A stretch of 64,000 bases of DNA from Physcomitrium patens (taxonomy: Eukaryota > Streptophyta > Bryopsida > Funariales > Funariaceae): contig NC_037263.1 of assembly GCF_000002425.4 (NCBI RefSeq), forward strand, positions 9,809,673 to 9,873,672, read 5' to 3'. The position numbers were made by a program, and so were the translations under genes. Under the pieces are notes generated by a model. The model had not been told where the DNA came from and searched no databases. It was given only the letters and a program-made list of their open reading frames with translations. This document shows, in pieces, positions 46,031 to 57,171 of this stretch. The stretch's first letter is position 1. Every line of letters begins with the position of its first letter.

Positions 46031-47397
46031 TGTCGTATTACGTGCTTTCCTGCTCGAGAACGCGCCGGGCGTCTGGCTGTAGAAGGTAGTATGGAGATTT
46101 GCCGATAGTCAAGCAGTCTATCAGTTTTTGACTGCTGGAATATAAACGACTGCAACAATGTATCGAAAATCTATATGGGTGCTCTTCGACTGCTTGTCGA
46201 AGTCCTTTTTGCCCCAGTCGGTAGGTCTCTAGACGTTACAGAGAACCCCGTACAACCCAAACTGTTAACCTTCAATACTGCTTTGTACTTATGATCTTGT
46301 ATCCACTGACTGTCTTATTAGATTAACCCAATAAATTTCATTCACTCCGCATACTCAATCCTATAGACACCCTTTTAATCCTTCAATCACAGACGTAACT
46401 CGATTTCACAAAACAGTCAAGAGTATTCAAACCCACTTTATTTAAAAATCCCGATTCATCATTACAACACTGATTTCAGCAGCGATTGCCTCAGTCTTCC
46501 CCAAAACTCTACGAAGAAGAAAAATCCAAATTCTATGTCTTTCCTTCCCCGACCCGAAGCATGAAGCTCCTCTCTCTAATTCCCCTGATCTTCAAAAAAC
46601 CTCCAATGAAAACCGAACTGGTAACCTTGCAAAAGCTTGAAAACTAGCTCCCCCCTCGATTCTCCTCCAAAAAAAAACCCCACACCACTCCAAAACTATA
46701 TCCCCCCTAACCTTATCCTCTGAATTTCTTCAATCTTCCGTCTTAGATCCGGAATTGGCTCCCACCTCAAGCTTGGATCCAAAATTGGCTCTCACCTCAA
46801 CTTGGATTCGAAATTGGCTCTCGCCGCCAAGCTTTCTCCTCCGTTTTTACCTTTAAGAAATCCATTTACCGAAAACAACGTTCCCTGAGACGGCACAGAG
46901 AACAGGACAGCCTGAAACAGAATCGAACCCCGTAATCGGGACCACATTGAGTCGCCCGACCAATTCAGGTCCTATATTGGTAAAGATGCCCGTAGTAACC
47001 TGGATGTTCCCGTAATTGGGTCAAATTGGTCCTCGCGTCAGATTGGCTAAGACCCGTAGTAAGACCTGGATTTCCCGTAACTAGACTGCATTGGGTTGCC
47101 CCACCAATACAGGTCTCATATTGGGTAAGAGGACCCGGATTGGATTATCAAAATTAGATCCAATTGGCTCCTCGAACCCGTTGTGTGAATTGGTCCTTCT
47201 CTTCCTGCTGACTCCCGTTATTGGAATCGAACGGGGCATTTCAGTATGCCCCGGCTGACTGTAACGGAGTCACTGAACCTGACCACTCAGTATTTGTACT
47301 GGAGTTGGTCGATGTTCCCAATATTCGAGGTAACTGAATATTAATAAAATTCCCCTTTCTTTTTATTTTCACTGTATACTCGTGTCACAACATGACA
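46031..47397. mobile_element. Solo-LTR-like insertion in the gypsy chromodomain
   Basis: A 1367-bp segment interrupts the chromodomain reading between 47398 and 46030. Its ends are TGTCG...TGACA, an inverted TGTC/GACA pair, and it is flanked by ACGC and ACGT, which fits a short target duplication with one change. It contains no pol-like ORF. Between about 46910 and 47160 it carries three degenerate repeats with the phrase CCCGTAGTAACCTGGAT or close variants. A solo LTR is the best guess; a non-autonomous element is possible. Confidence 0.6.
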
Positions 47398-49743
47398 ACG
47401 TCAATAAACAAGATATTCCAAGCTATTTCGGTACCACCTTGAGTCTAAGACTTCTTCCACCTCAAACTCTTGGTTATTATCCTCTTTTATAGGAGGAGGT
47501 GGCATTTGTCTTCTTCCCAAAATATTCACTGTCTTATACGGCTCCAAAATAGACACCTGAAATATAGGATGGATCTTCATAGACTCCGGTAGATGTAATC
47601 GATAGGCAAAAAAATTGATTTGTTCACTAATAGAAAAAGGTTTGAGCCTACAATAATCTAATTTATCACAAAGATGAGTAGTCTTGATATTATGACAAAG
47701 TAACCATACCTTGTTGCCCATATAATATTGTGGTTGTTCCTTACAATATGCATCTGCATTCGTCTTTTGTCGTTCTTAAGCTTCCTTTAATTGTATCTTC
47801 ATTGTTGTATATAGCTTTGACAAGCAATTTGCTAAATCTTTCATTGCAGGATTATCAACTTTTGAAAAGTCAAAAGTATCAAGATATGGATGATGACCAT
47901 AATTGGCAAAGAAAGGTGCTTGTTGAGTAGAAGAATGTATCGAATTATTATATGCAAACTCTGCCAATGGTAAAAGAGTTGTCCAATCATCTTGATGATA
48001 GTTGATGGTACATCTCAAATACTGCTCCAAAACTTGATTTACCCATTTTTTTTGTCCATCAATTTGAGGATGAAAAGCTGAAAAATCTTTATATCCACCT
48101 TTAGAATCTTGAATAGGATTCTCTAAAATCTTGATACAAATTGAGTCCTCCTATCCGATATAATATCCTTTGTCAATCCAAGATAGTGATAGATATTGTC
48201 AATAAAAAGCTTAGCTATTTTTTCACTTGTGATAGATTTTGTACATGGTACAAAATGTACCATCTTGGTAAAATGATCTACTATCACGAATATAGAGTCA
48301 TAAGAACCTGAGATTGAAAGATCCGTCATGAAATCTATAGAAATAGAAGACCATCGTTGTTTTAGAATAGGTAACAGCTGAAGAAGTCCGTAAGGTCGAT
48401 GACGAGGAGTTTTTGATCTTGAGCAAACATCTCAAGATTGTAAAAAGTCTTTGACTGCCTTCCACATTTGCGGCCACCAAAAATCCCTGGATATTAGTTC
48501 CAAAGTTTTATTATACCCAAAGTGTCCTACTATTAGAAAGTCATGACGAGCTTGAAGAACACATAATTGGACTTCACCTTCTGAAACATATAGGCGTCCT
48601 TTGAAATATAATAGATTATTCTTAAATTCAAACTTGGAAGTATCATAGGATTTAGAAGAAGTATCCTTGATATCCTGAACAAGAAGATTAGAGGACATGC
48701 TTGATTGAATTTGCTTCACAAATATTGAATCAACAATCAATGTTGATTTTATAACTCGAAGATAAAAATGCTTGTGCTTCAAGAGAATTAATCTTTGTTG
48801 ATCAAAAGATACATCTCTTTCTTTTGGTGCAAGATAAGAGTGTCTAGAAAGAGCATCTGATAGACCTTGTTGTTTTTTGGATTAATAAGTAATCTTGAAA
48901 TTGAATCTAGATAAAAACATGCTCCAACAAGCTAGAGGACGATTCAAGACACATGTTGACATGAAGTACTCGAGGTTCTTATGGTTTGTATATATGGTAA
49001 CTGGACTTGAGGTGCCTTCTAGATAATGACTCCATACTTGAAATGAATCCATGATTGCAAAGAATTCTTTGTCATGGATCTCATAATTAATCTCGGTTGC
49101 TAAAAATTTCTTCAAATGGAAAGCTATTGGATGGAGTTTGTCACCCATTCTCATTTGTAACAGACGACACCTATAGCAAAATCTGACGTATCTGTTTTCA
49201 TAAAAAATACCTTAGAAAAATCAATAGAAAATAAGATTGGTACAGAAATAAATTCGTTCTTTAAAGCATCAAATGATGCTTTTGCTTCTTTATTCCACTT
49301 TAGTTTGTCTTTACAATTCAAACCTGTAAGTAGAGCTGCAACTTGAGAAAAATTCTTGATGATGAATTGATAGTAATTAACAAAGCCCAAAAAGCATTGC
49401 ACATCTCGTATTGTTTTTGGAATCTTCTAATCTATGATAGTTTGAATCTTCTTGGGATCCATCATAAAGCCTTCATTGGAAATGATGTATCTTAAGAAGT
49501 CAACTTGAGTAGTGTGGAATACATACTTTTTCAAATTGGCATATAATCCTGCATCTCTAAGTTTTTGTAACACGTGATGAATATGAAGCTCATGTTCTTC
49601 TGTGTTCTTCCAGTAGATTAGAATGTCGTCTAAATAGCAAAAAACGAAATCATCTAAAAACTCACAAAAAATATCATTCATAAAATATTAAAAAGCGACG
49701 AGTGCATTCGTGAGTCCAAAAGGCATGACATTATATTCAAAAT
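47398..49743 (-). pseudogene. Gypsy RT-RNase H-integrase remnant (3' part of pol)
   Basis: On the minus strand: RT with DDFVFCYLDDILIYWKN at 49660-49600 (catalytic YLDD kept), MQCFLGFVNYY and RNase H with [10 protein letters not shown] at 49402-49160, [10 protein letters not shown] near 49080, the integrase finger region with LISRDFWWPQMW near 48490, integrase core with the SGSYDSIFVIVDHFTKMVHF stretch near 48310-48250, and the IN C-terminus and start of chromodomain to 47401. Several stops and frameshifts break it. Confidence 0.9.
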
Positions 49744-50029
49744 TGTTGAAAAAAGAACTCTTTAAGTAGTTGCTAATAGTCAATAGAGTACAAGTGTTGT
49801 TAAGGACATCCCATAAGGTAGGGTGCTGGTCTATAGTACATTAGAGTACAAGGGGAGGGCTGGTCCTAGGAGATATCCCATATGGATTGTAGCACTTGGT
49901 ACCTTGGTACTAGTATATAAGGAAAGGGTTGGCATGGGAAGAATTATCTCATACCACACTCTATTTGTTATAGTGCAACCTTGCTGGTCCTAACTTACTT
50001 GTGTGGAGTATGCTTTCTATGTTTCAATA
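49744..50029 (+). repeat. 5' LTR of the young copia element
   Basis: It starts TGTTGAAAAAAG and ends TTTCAATA. A TATA-like TATATAAGG lies near 49913. The end is fixed by the AAAAT target duplication beyond the other LTR and by the primer-binding site directly after this one. Confidence 0.93.
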
Positions 50030-50043
50030 GGTTATGGGCCCAC
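50030..50043 (+). other. Primer-binding site matching the anticodon arm of initiator tRNA-Met
   Basis: GGTTATGGGCCCAC directly after the LTR is the reverse complement of GTGGGCCCATAACC, the anticodon stem-loop of plant initiator tRNA-Met as known from published sequences. Priming by a tRNA half-molecule is established for Drosophila copia and yeast Ty5, in contrast to the usual 3'-end priming. Confidence 0.7.
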
Positions 50044-50458
50044 ATTCTCTTACCAAGTAAGTTGTTCTTGCATTTTATTTTCTTTGTTGCTTGTTTGGTG
50101 GTTGAGATCTTATGGTATAGTATTACTAGTGTTTTGTTGAAGTCATTACTCCTGGATTTGTGAGTGTATGAGGTTAGTGCAAGACCTTGATAGTGTCTTT
50201 GCTGAAGTAACACTAGTATTTGAGAGTTTTATGAGAAATTGAGTCATTTTGAGTGAGGTGATGTGAGGGAGATGTTTGAAAGCCATAGAATTACATGACA
50301 TAGCATTTCCCACCATTTAGACGTGATTTGGACTCAAAGTATGCAAAAAGTTGCAAAACAGCGAATTCTGAGTTTGTAGTTCAGCAATCTTTGAGTAGTC
50401 ATATCTTTTGCATTACAACTCCAAATCAAGAGATTTTTGGACCTACTTGTAGCTTGAG

Positions 50459-51259
50459 ATGGCATCTTTTGAGAGTGATAGCTTAAGAATGGTAGAAAAG
50501 TTTAGAGGTGACAACTTTCACCACTGGAAGGCCAAAATGGAGCTACTTTTGGCGTCATTGGATCTTTGGGAGATAGTATGTGAGGAGGAAGAGGCACCTG
50601 GATTAGAGGCAAGCATCAAGGAACAAAAGGGCTTCAAAAGACGAGAGAAGAAGGCTTTTGGCATAATTGCCACCAATTTAGATGAAACCAACTTTGCTCA
50701 TGTCATTTCTTGCAAAAGAGCAGCAGATGCATGGAAGACTCTTTGCAATGTCTATGAGAGTAGGAATCTTTCCAATGTGCTATGGTCAAGGCAAAAGTTC
50801 TTCACCGTGAAGATGGAAGAAGGTGAAGATCTCATGGCTCATGTAAATAAGGTAAAAGCACTTGCAAATCAACTTGCTGTTGTTGACAAGCCTTTACTTG
50901 AAGAAGATGTTGTGATGACATTGCTCTCAAGCCTTCCGGACTCCTATTCCTCCCTCATTGTGGCATTGGAGTCCATTTCAAGGAAAGACCTCACTTTGGA
51001 CTATGTCACGGCAAGACTAGCCCATGAAGTGACCAAAAGAAAGCAAAAGGAGTCTATTGGGGAGCAATCAGCACTATTTACAAGACCAAGTAAGGCAAGT
51101 GCCCCTTTTCAACGTTATCCTCCTAAAACTTGTTACATTTGTGGAAAACCAGGCCATTTTGTTAGAAATTGTTTCAAGGCAAAGAGAGGAGAAAGAGAGA
51201 ATGCCAACAATGCTTTTCATGATCATGGAGGTGAAGACTTTGCATTCATGGCAAAATAA
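50459..51259 (+). CDS. Copia gag protein of the young element
   Basis: An intact 266-residue gag starts at the ATG at 50459. The N-terminal part has the retrotransposon gag signature (KFRGDNFHHWKAKMELLL; LWEIV; CKRAADAWKTL), and the C-terminal part has one zinc knuckle, CYICGKPGHFVRNC (C-x2-C-x4-H-x4-C, residues 225-238), for RNA binding. Gag forms the virus-like particle that packages element RNA. It ends at a TAA after FAMAK; in related elements gag reads on into protease in one frame, so this stop (possibly CAA to TAA) separates them. Confidence 0.9.
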   Translation: MASFESDSLRMVEKFRGDNFHHWKAKMELLLASLDLWEIVCEEEEAPGLEASIKEQKGFKRREKKAFGIIATNLDETNFAHVISCKRAADAWKTLCNVYESRNLSNVLWSRQKFFTVKMEEGEDLMAHVNKVKALANQLAVVDKPLLEEDVVMTLLSSLPDSYSSLIVALESISRKDLTLDYVTARLAHEVTKRKQKESIGEQSALFTRPSKASAPFQRYPPKTCYICGKPGHFVRNCFKAKRGERENANNAFHDHGGEDFAFMAK

Positions 51260-51268
51260 ACTCCTTCC

Positions 51269-52764
51269 ATGTTTGATATGAGCAAATGGATTGTGGATTC
51301 CGGATGTACCAAACACATGACTCCATACAAGTGTTCATTTAACACTTATCAACCAATTCAAGCAACCAAGGTTTGGTTAGGTGATAATTGTATGGTACAA
51401 GCCATTGGAATAGGCACCATTATAGTGGAGGTGGTGGTGAAGGGCATAAGCAAGAGAATCACTCTCAAGGATGTGTTGCATGTGCCAAAGATGAAGAAGA
51501 ACCTCCTTTCGGTGAGTAAACTTATAACTCATGGGTACAAAGTGTAATTTAACATGAATGGATGTTTTGTGAGAACCATGGAAGGCAAAGAAGTAGCAAA
51601 AGGGACTAGGAATGGCAATCTCTATAATATCAATTGCAAGAGGATTAATGGAGTGGAGGTTGCTGCCTTTGCTGAATTTCCATCAAATGAAGAGAAGATG
51701 GACATTTGGCATCAAAGACTTGGGCATTTGAATGCCAAAAGCATGAAGGGGCTTCAATCCAAGGTAAATGGCATAGACCTTGGCCATTCTACGATGAATC
51801 TTGCTTGTGAGGGATGCATTCAAGGCAAACAACATAGGACACCATTTCCTAGAGGAGTTGCAACAAGAACAAACCAATTGTTGGAGCTTGTGCATTCGGA
51901 TGTTTGTGGATCCATGAGGACACCATCTATGAGTGGTAGTGAAAAGTGGGAGATGTGTCCAAGTGGGAGTAGTGGTGTGTTTGTGGACACATCTTCAATT
52001 CTAGCAAACAAACAAGAAGATGAAGAAGAGCATTCTCAAAGTGAAGAAGAAGAGGAAGATGCCATGATAGAAGAGCCCAATACTATGAAGACTTCAATTC
52101 CAGCAAGATACAACAAGGACAATAAAGAGAATGAAGATGAAGAATACCAACAAATGAGTAAGAGAAAACACTCCATGAGTCATACAAGGCAGCAAGAGGT
52201 GCAAGAAGGCTCATCTTCTTTGCATGAAAGAAGATATCCAACACGTGAGAGAAGACCACAAGGTGAATGGTGAAAGAACCACATCTTTCCACAACAATTG
52301 GATGTAAGTGGGTGCTTAGAACTAAGAGAGATGCAAACGATTGAAGGTCAACAATGGGCTATGTATTCTTTGTTTGAGTGGGAGCCATATCTTTGAATAG
52401 CAATAGACAACCAAACATTGCAAGGTCCACAATAGGGGCGGAGTATTTGGCAGCAAGTCATGAAGCAATGGAGGCATTTTGGTTGAGGTTGTTATTGGAA
52501 GATATTGAACTTGTGCAATTTGAAGCTACTCCATTGAGGTGTGACAATCAAGGATGTCTTGCTTTTGGAAAGAATCCAAAGCATCATGCAAGAACTAAGT
52601 ACATTGATATTCAGCATCATTTCATAAGAGAGAAGATAGAGATGGAGGTTATTGATATGATGTATTGTGAAACCAAAGACATGTTTGCTGATTTATTGAC
52701 AAAAGCCTTAGTTAGAGAAGGACACAACAAGTTGAGTAAGGCATTACGATTGATAGCTAATTGA
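51269..52764 (+). pseudogene. Deleted copia pol (protease, pre-integrase, RNase H; no RT)
   Basis: Protease is seen at 51281-51310 as WIVDSGCTKHMT. A TAA at 51545 interrupts it. The GAG-pre-integrase finger follows with IWHQRLGHLNAKSMKGLQ and CEGCIQGKQHRTPF (51706-51850). After MSGS near 51940 the frame jumps to an acidic linker of the integrase C-terminal side, ending PTRERRPQGEW. A second jump near 52350 leads straight to the RNase H end (GAEYLAASHEAMEAFWLRLL; DLLTKAL). The integrase D,D,E core and the whole reverse transcriptase are missing. Confidence 0.9.
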
Positions 52765-52782
52765 CCAATAGTAAAGTGGGAG

Positions 52783-53068
52783 TGTTGAAAAAAGAACTCT
52801 TTAAGTAGTTGCTAATAGTCAATAGAGTACAAGTGTTGTTAAGGACATCCCATAAGGTAGGGTGCTGGTCTATAGTACATTAGAGTACAAGAGGAGGGCT
52901 GGTCCTAGGAGATATCCCATATGGATTGTAGCACTTGGTACCTTGGTACTAGTATATAAGGAAAGGGTTGGCATGGGAAGAATTATCTCATACCACACTC
53001 TATTTGTTATAGTGCAACCTTGCTGGTCCTAACTTACTTGTGTGGAGTATGCTTTCTATGTTTCAATA
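52783..53068 (+). repeat. 3' LTR of the young copia element
   Basis: It is identical to the 5' LTR but for one base near 52894 (GAGG against GGGG context). The purine tract AAAGTGGGAG lies directly before it. Confidence 0.94.
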
Positions 53069-55400
53069 AAAATGTCCATACCTAATTCAAAAAGTAGTCT
53101 TCCATTCATCTCCTTCATTGATACGAACTACGTTGTATGTTCTTCGTAAATCTATTTTAGTATAGATCTTTGCTTAATTGAGTTGGTCAAGAAGTCTTGA
53201 AATCAAAGACGAAGGATACCTATTTTTGATGGTAATCTTGTTGAGTCCTCGATAATCTACACACATTCGTAGAGATCCGTATTTCTTCTTCACAAATAAG
53301 ATAGGAGCCTCGGCTAGAGATTTAGAATGGCGTATGAAGTTCTTTGCCAAATTCTCATCAATATATTCTTTTAATGGAGCCAACTCATTCTGCGATAAGC
53401 TATAGATTGGTCCGAATGGTGGTTGAGCTCTTTCTTGCAGATCAATTGAACAATCATAAGGTCGATGCTCGGGAAGAATATCTACATTCTTCTTTTTAAA
53501 AGCATCTTGGAATTCTTGATATTTCTTAGGAATACTACTTGACGTTGTTTCACCATTAGGAATTGGTGTAACATATGTAGCAAAAGATGATCCTTCTTTT
53601 GTAGCATGCATGAAAGCTTTTGCACCTACTAGTAAAGGTTTGGACGTACTGGACTTACATACTTCTACTTAACTAATGCAATCTTGGATTATACTATCAG
53701 AAAAGTTAAGATTATGAAAAACCCAATCTATTTGAGGGTTATATTTTTCTAGCTATGATAATTCTAAAATAATCAGATTAGAGGGAGATTTTATTACATT
53801 AAATACTTCTACATTGTTATGATCTTTAGTTGCTATATCTAACAGAATAGTTTTATGGATAACATTCCCCGAAGACAACGAATGACCATCTATGACTTCT
53901 ACATGTACGGATTTAACTTTCTTCACTAAAGATATTTTTTGATTTTTAGCAAAATCTTCATCTATAAAATATGTTGAGGCTCCTAAATCTAACAAGGCAA
54001 AGATTTTGTGATTATTAGGTCCTAAATATACTTCTATTAGAAAACAAGGTGAGGGGTTTGAGGAGAGGATAGGACCTTTACTAGGTGTTGCACATGATTC
54101 CAATCACACGGTCCCTATTGTAACTAGAGAAGCTCATTATCTGGCATATTATCTTCTTTGGTAATTGTGCTCATCATTTTGTAATTGTGTTGCTTCTTTG
54201 GACAATATTGAGCAGTGTGCTTAGCTTCTCTACAATATAAACACAATCCTTCTTGGCGACATTGAGTCTTTTCTTGCTTCGTGAGAGATTTAAAATATAT
54301 CATATCAATTTGCATTGGTTCCGGCTTTGACAAATACGTTTTAGAAAACTTGAAAGTTGCTACCATTACTTGAGTTGTTCCTCTTCAATTAAATCTTTGT
54401 TCTTGATGCCTTTCAAATAAACGATTGTGACATACAATGGCTTGAATAATAAATTATTCTAAAGATTTTACTTTCGGCATTGTTAATAACAAATCTTTGA
54501 TGCTATCCTTCAATCCATATCAAAATTGGTTGATAAGTGCTTTGTGATTCCAGTCCACGTTGTAAGTAAGATTTTGGAAATTGACAGCATATGTAGTGGT
54601 TGATCGTGATCCTTGTCATAAGGATAGAAGCTTGGTCTGTGCTACTCGTTCTTGATCACTTTCTCTGAATATGGCCGTAAATACTTCTAGAAATGAATTC
54701 AAATCGAAAAGGAGTCGTGAATCTTTTTCCATTAAAGGTGCAAACTAAGAGAGAGCACTTCCTCATAGTAGTGCGCCTATAAATCCGACTTGGATAAATC
54801 CATCAAGATATTGGAAAGGGTGCAATCTTAGATAGAGCTTGACTTGTTGCAAAAATACTCGAAATCTTGATCTTGTTCCATTAAACTTCTCAAGCATACT
54901 AATCCTTATCCCTGTCATACTTCTAGAAGCAAAACTCCTTAGATTTGGTTGTGACGTTGATCTACTTGCTTCTTTCAACTACAAAACTTCTTGTCGCAGA
55001 CTTTGAACTTCTTCCATAGGCATTGGCATAGTACTTCCATGATTCATATTAGAAATACGTGAAATTTCCACTCTTAGAGTATTGACAAGCTCATGAAGAT
55101 CTACTATAGTTGCAAATCTATTCTCACTTCCATTGAGAATAGCATCCATAACCTTTCCTTCCATAGACAATTCAAACAAATTCAAAAGTTAGATTAGAGG
55201 AGTGTAATCTGCAACCTCTAAAAATAAATCCTACAAAGAGGGATAATCTATTCTCTTTAAGGAAAAGATCAGTGTTAGCAAACAAGATTTTTTGTTTAAA
55301 GGTGGGTAGTCTGTAACCTTCAAAACAAAATAACAAAAGTGGAGTAATCCACTCACTTCTAGAACAAGATAGAAAGAATATGTTAGCACTTTTCTCAAAC
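53069..55400 (-). pseudogene. Gypsy gag-protease-RT remnant (5' part)
   Basis: On the minus strand: leader and gag start near 55185, gag pieces to about 54400, a zinc knuckle (CLYCREAKHTAQYC) at about 54245-54200, aspartic protease with LLDLGASTYFIDEDF near 53985, and the RT start with [15 protein letters not shown] and [11 protein letters not shown] at 53370-53240. Stops are scattered. The RT continues at 49743 after the young copia insertion. Confidence 0.88.
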
Positions 55401-55932
55401 TGTTAAAGACATGAATCTTGAAGAAAGGGAATCCTCAATACACTCTTCTAAAAAGTTACTCTAAAGGTGATGTAATATTAATTAGATTGGCTATTGCCAA
55501 AAACAAAAAGACTAGAAAGTCTTGAAACAAGACTAAGACTAGAAAGGCGTTGATAAGAGTGAAGAAGGCTTCACTCTTGCCTCCATATATACTATCTAAC
55601 TAAGAGTCATGTGGCGATGTCTTGTAGGACCTCCAACATGTGTTGACTTTGGTAGCCACATGTCTTATCTTACAAGACAAGTTATCTATGTATGCACTAC
55701 ATAGTTGACTTGTTCTACAAGCTACTATACGAAGGTAACTAGTTCCACAAGCTATCAATACATGGTTAGCTTTTTAGCCAAGTTTCTAACCTACGAACAC
55801 ATCTTAAGTCAAAATCGTGTCTATGAAGCTTCTAGGTAGCTCTTTTAGAAGAATTTATGAAATTATTCTATTTAACCTTTTTCTATTTAATCATATAAGT
55901 AACTATTGAGGTAAATATATATGTTCGTGATA
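55401..55932 (-). repeat. Gypsy LTR C (5' LTR)
   Basis: This 532-bp copy is the closest relative of LTR A; differences include a short deletion near its low-coordinate end and about a dozen substitutions. Its outer end reads GTGATA next to the GTAGC target repeat. Confidence 0.88.
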
Positions 55933-55937
55933 GTAGC

Positions 55938-57160
55938 TGTTCAGACTTCGAGGTGCTGAGGGTGCAAACATTGCATGTTTATATTTTATGATAGAATCTA
56001 ACGGTAATTTTACCATCGTTGTGCCCTTTTGAAAAGAAAATACATTTGCTCTAGCCATGGTCATCATATTTTTAGTTTTCCAAGTTAAAGATTTTTTAAG
56101 AAAAAATCATCTATCTCGCAAGATAGTATGTGTTGTTGCAGAATCAATTAGCACATCATTTGATTCATTATTAGAGGTTTTGTCATTCATATAAGCCTCT
56201 AAGTCATCAATACCAATTGAATCCATCGACGTATCTATGGTATGAACTTCACGAGCCTAAGCTCATAGTTTCTTATTTTCTTGGAACATTTTAATAAAAT
56301 ATTCAAAAGTACAGCACGCATGTGCTAAATGTCCAATCATTCCATACTTATGGCAAGAATGCATCTCGGATTTTTGTTTTTTACTATAATTAATAGTAGA
56401 ACGTTTACTCTTTCTATATGGATAAAAATGGTCATGACTATGATTACCCTTATACTTATGAGCATGTTTCCCATGTTTATATAATTTTTTCTTAGACTTT
56501 GAAATATTAAGTGCATAAGATTTTGGAACTGTGGTTCTAATAGGACGAGCTTCAGCATTGCACAAGAGTAGCTTATTTTGCTTCTCTGCAAGAAATAGAT
56601 ATGACATGAGATCAGAATCACTCTGAAATTTCATATTCCCGTATTATGGTGTAAGCACAACAAATACAAGAGGAAATGTAGAGAGAGTTTTCTCAATCAT
56701 TTCTTCTTCAAAGATGTTTTGTCCACATAATCGTAATTGTGAGACAATACTATATATTTCACTATTGCAAGTATTTAAATGTGATAAATTATGACGTGTG
56801 CCTAGAAAGAGAAAGGTCTTTTGATGATCAAACCAAGATTTAAGTTTCTTCCAAAGTTCTCCACGATTTTGCATTTCCAAATATTGATGTTGTAATGTAA
56901 GTACAAGATGATGACAAAGGAAAAGAAGGGCTTTCCAACAAATAGACAGAGGAATAGAAATACATATTCTAGGAGATTCTTCAAACATAATAACATTCGA
57001 GAATTGTTCTGCATAAATATTTACTTTTGCCATTTTTGCCCATAATAGATAATTGTTTCCATCTATTGTCAATGGTGGAAATAAAAGAACTTGAAATGTT
57101 GGGATGCACTCGTAATAGTGAGAACAATAGAAAAAGCAGTAGTAGAAGTAACAACACAAA
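55938..57160 (-). pseudogene. Outer copia gag and protease remnant
   Basis: On the minus strand, gag begins at about 57110-57030 (FPPLTIDGNNYLLWAKM) and has LWKKLKSWFDHQKTF near 56830. A zinc knuckle (CHKYGMIGHLAHAC) lies near 56355-56310, and the protease site reads VLIDSATTHTILRD near 56160-56110. The Asp-Ser-Ala of the protease replaces the commoner Asp-Ser-Gly. A stop at 56640 and frameshifts break it. The gag start lies only some tens of bases from the right inverted-repeat arm. Confidence 0.85.
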
Positions 57161-57171
57161 ATGTGGTTACA

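Larger units (their letters stand above)
49744..53068 (+). mobile_element. Young non-autonomous Ty1/copia element nested in the gypsy RT
   Basis: Two 286-bp LTRs differ at one base only (G or A near position 112 of the LTR). The element is flanked by AAAAT at 49739-49743 and 53069-53073, a perfect 5-bp target duplication; removing it restores the gypsy RT sequence around GHFEYNVMPFG in frame. The internal 2.75 kb keeps gag, protease, pre-integrase and RNase H but lacks the integrase core and all of RT, so it must have been moved by enzymes supplied by another element. Confidence 0.95.
44249..55932 (-). mobile_element. Nested Ty3/gypsy element inside the outer copia
   Basis: It is bounded by two similar LTRs with inverted ends TATCA...TGATA and flanked by ATAGC (44244-44248) and GTAGC (55933-55937), a 5-bp target duplication with one change. 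Removing it rejoins the copia sequence between protease and integrase. Internal order on the minus strand is gag, protease, RT, RNase H, integrase, chromodomain. It has itself received two insertions, at 49744-53068 and 46031-47397, and has an extra LTR copy at its 3' end. Confidence 0.9.
40663..57160 (-). mobile_element. Outer Ty1/copia element, 5'-truncated and split by a gypsy element
   Basis: On the minus strand the order gag, protease, integrase, RT, RNase H, 3' LTR runs from 57160 down to 40663, interrupted at 55937/44244 by the 11.7-kb gypsy element. The integrase-before-RT order is that of Ty1/copia. The 5' LTR and primer-binding site are absent: the gag start abuts the right inverted-repeat arm within a few tens of bases. 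Stops and frameshifts occur throughout, so it is old and inactive. Confidence 0.9.
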
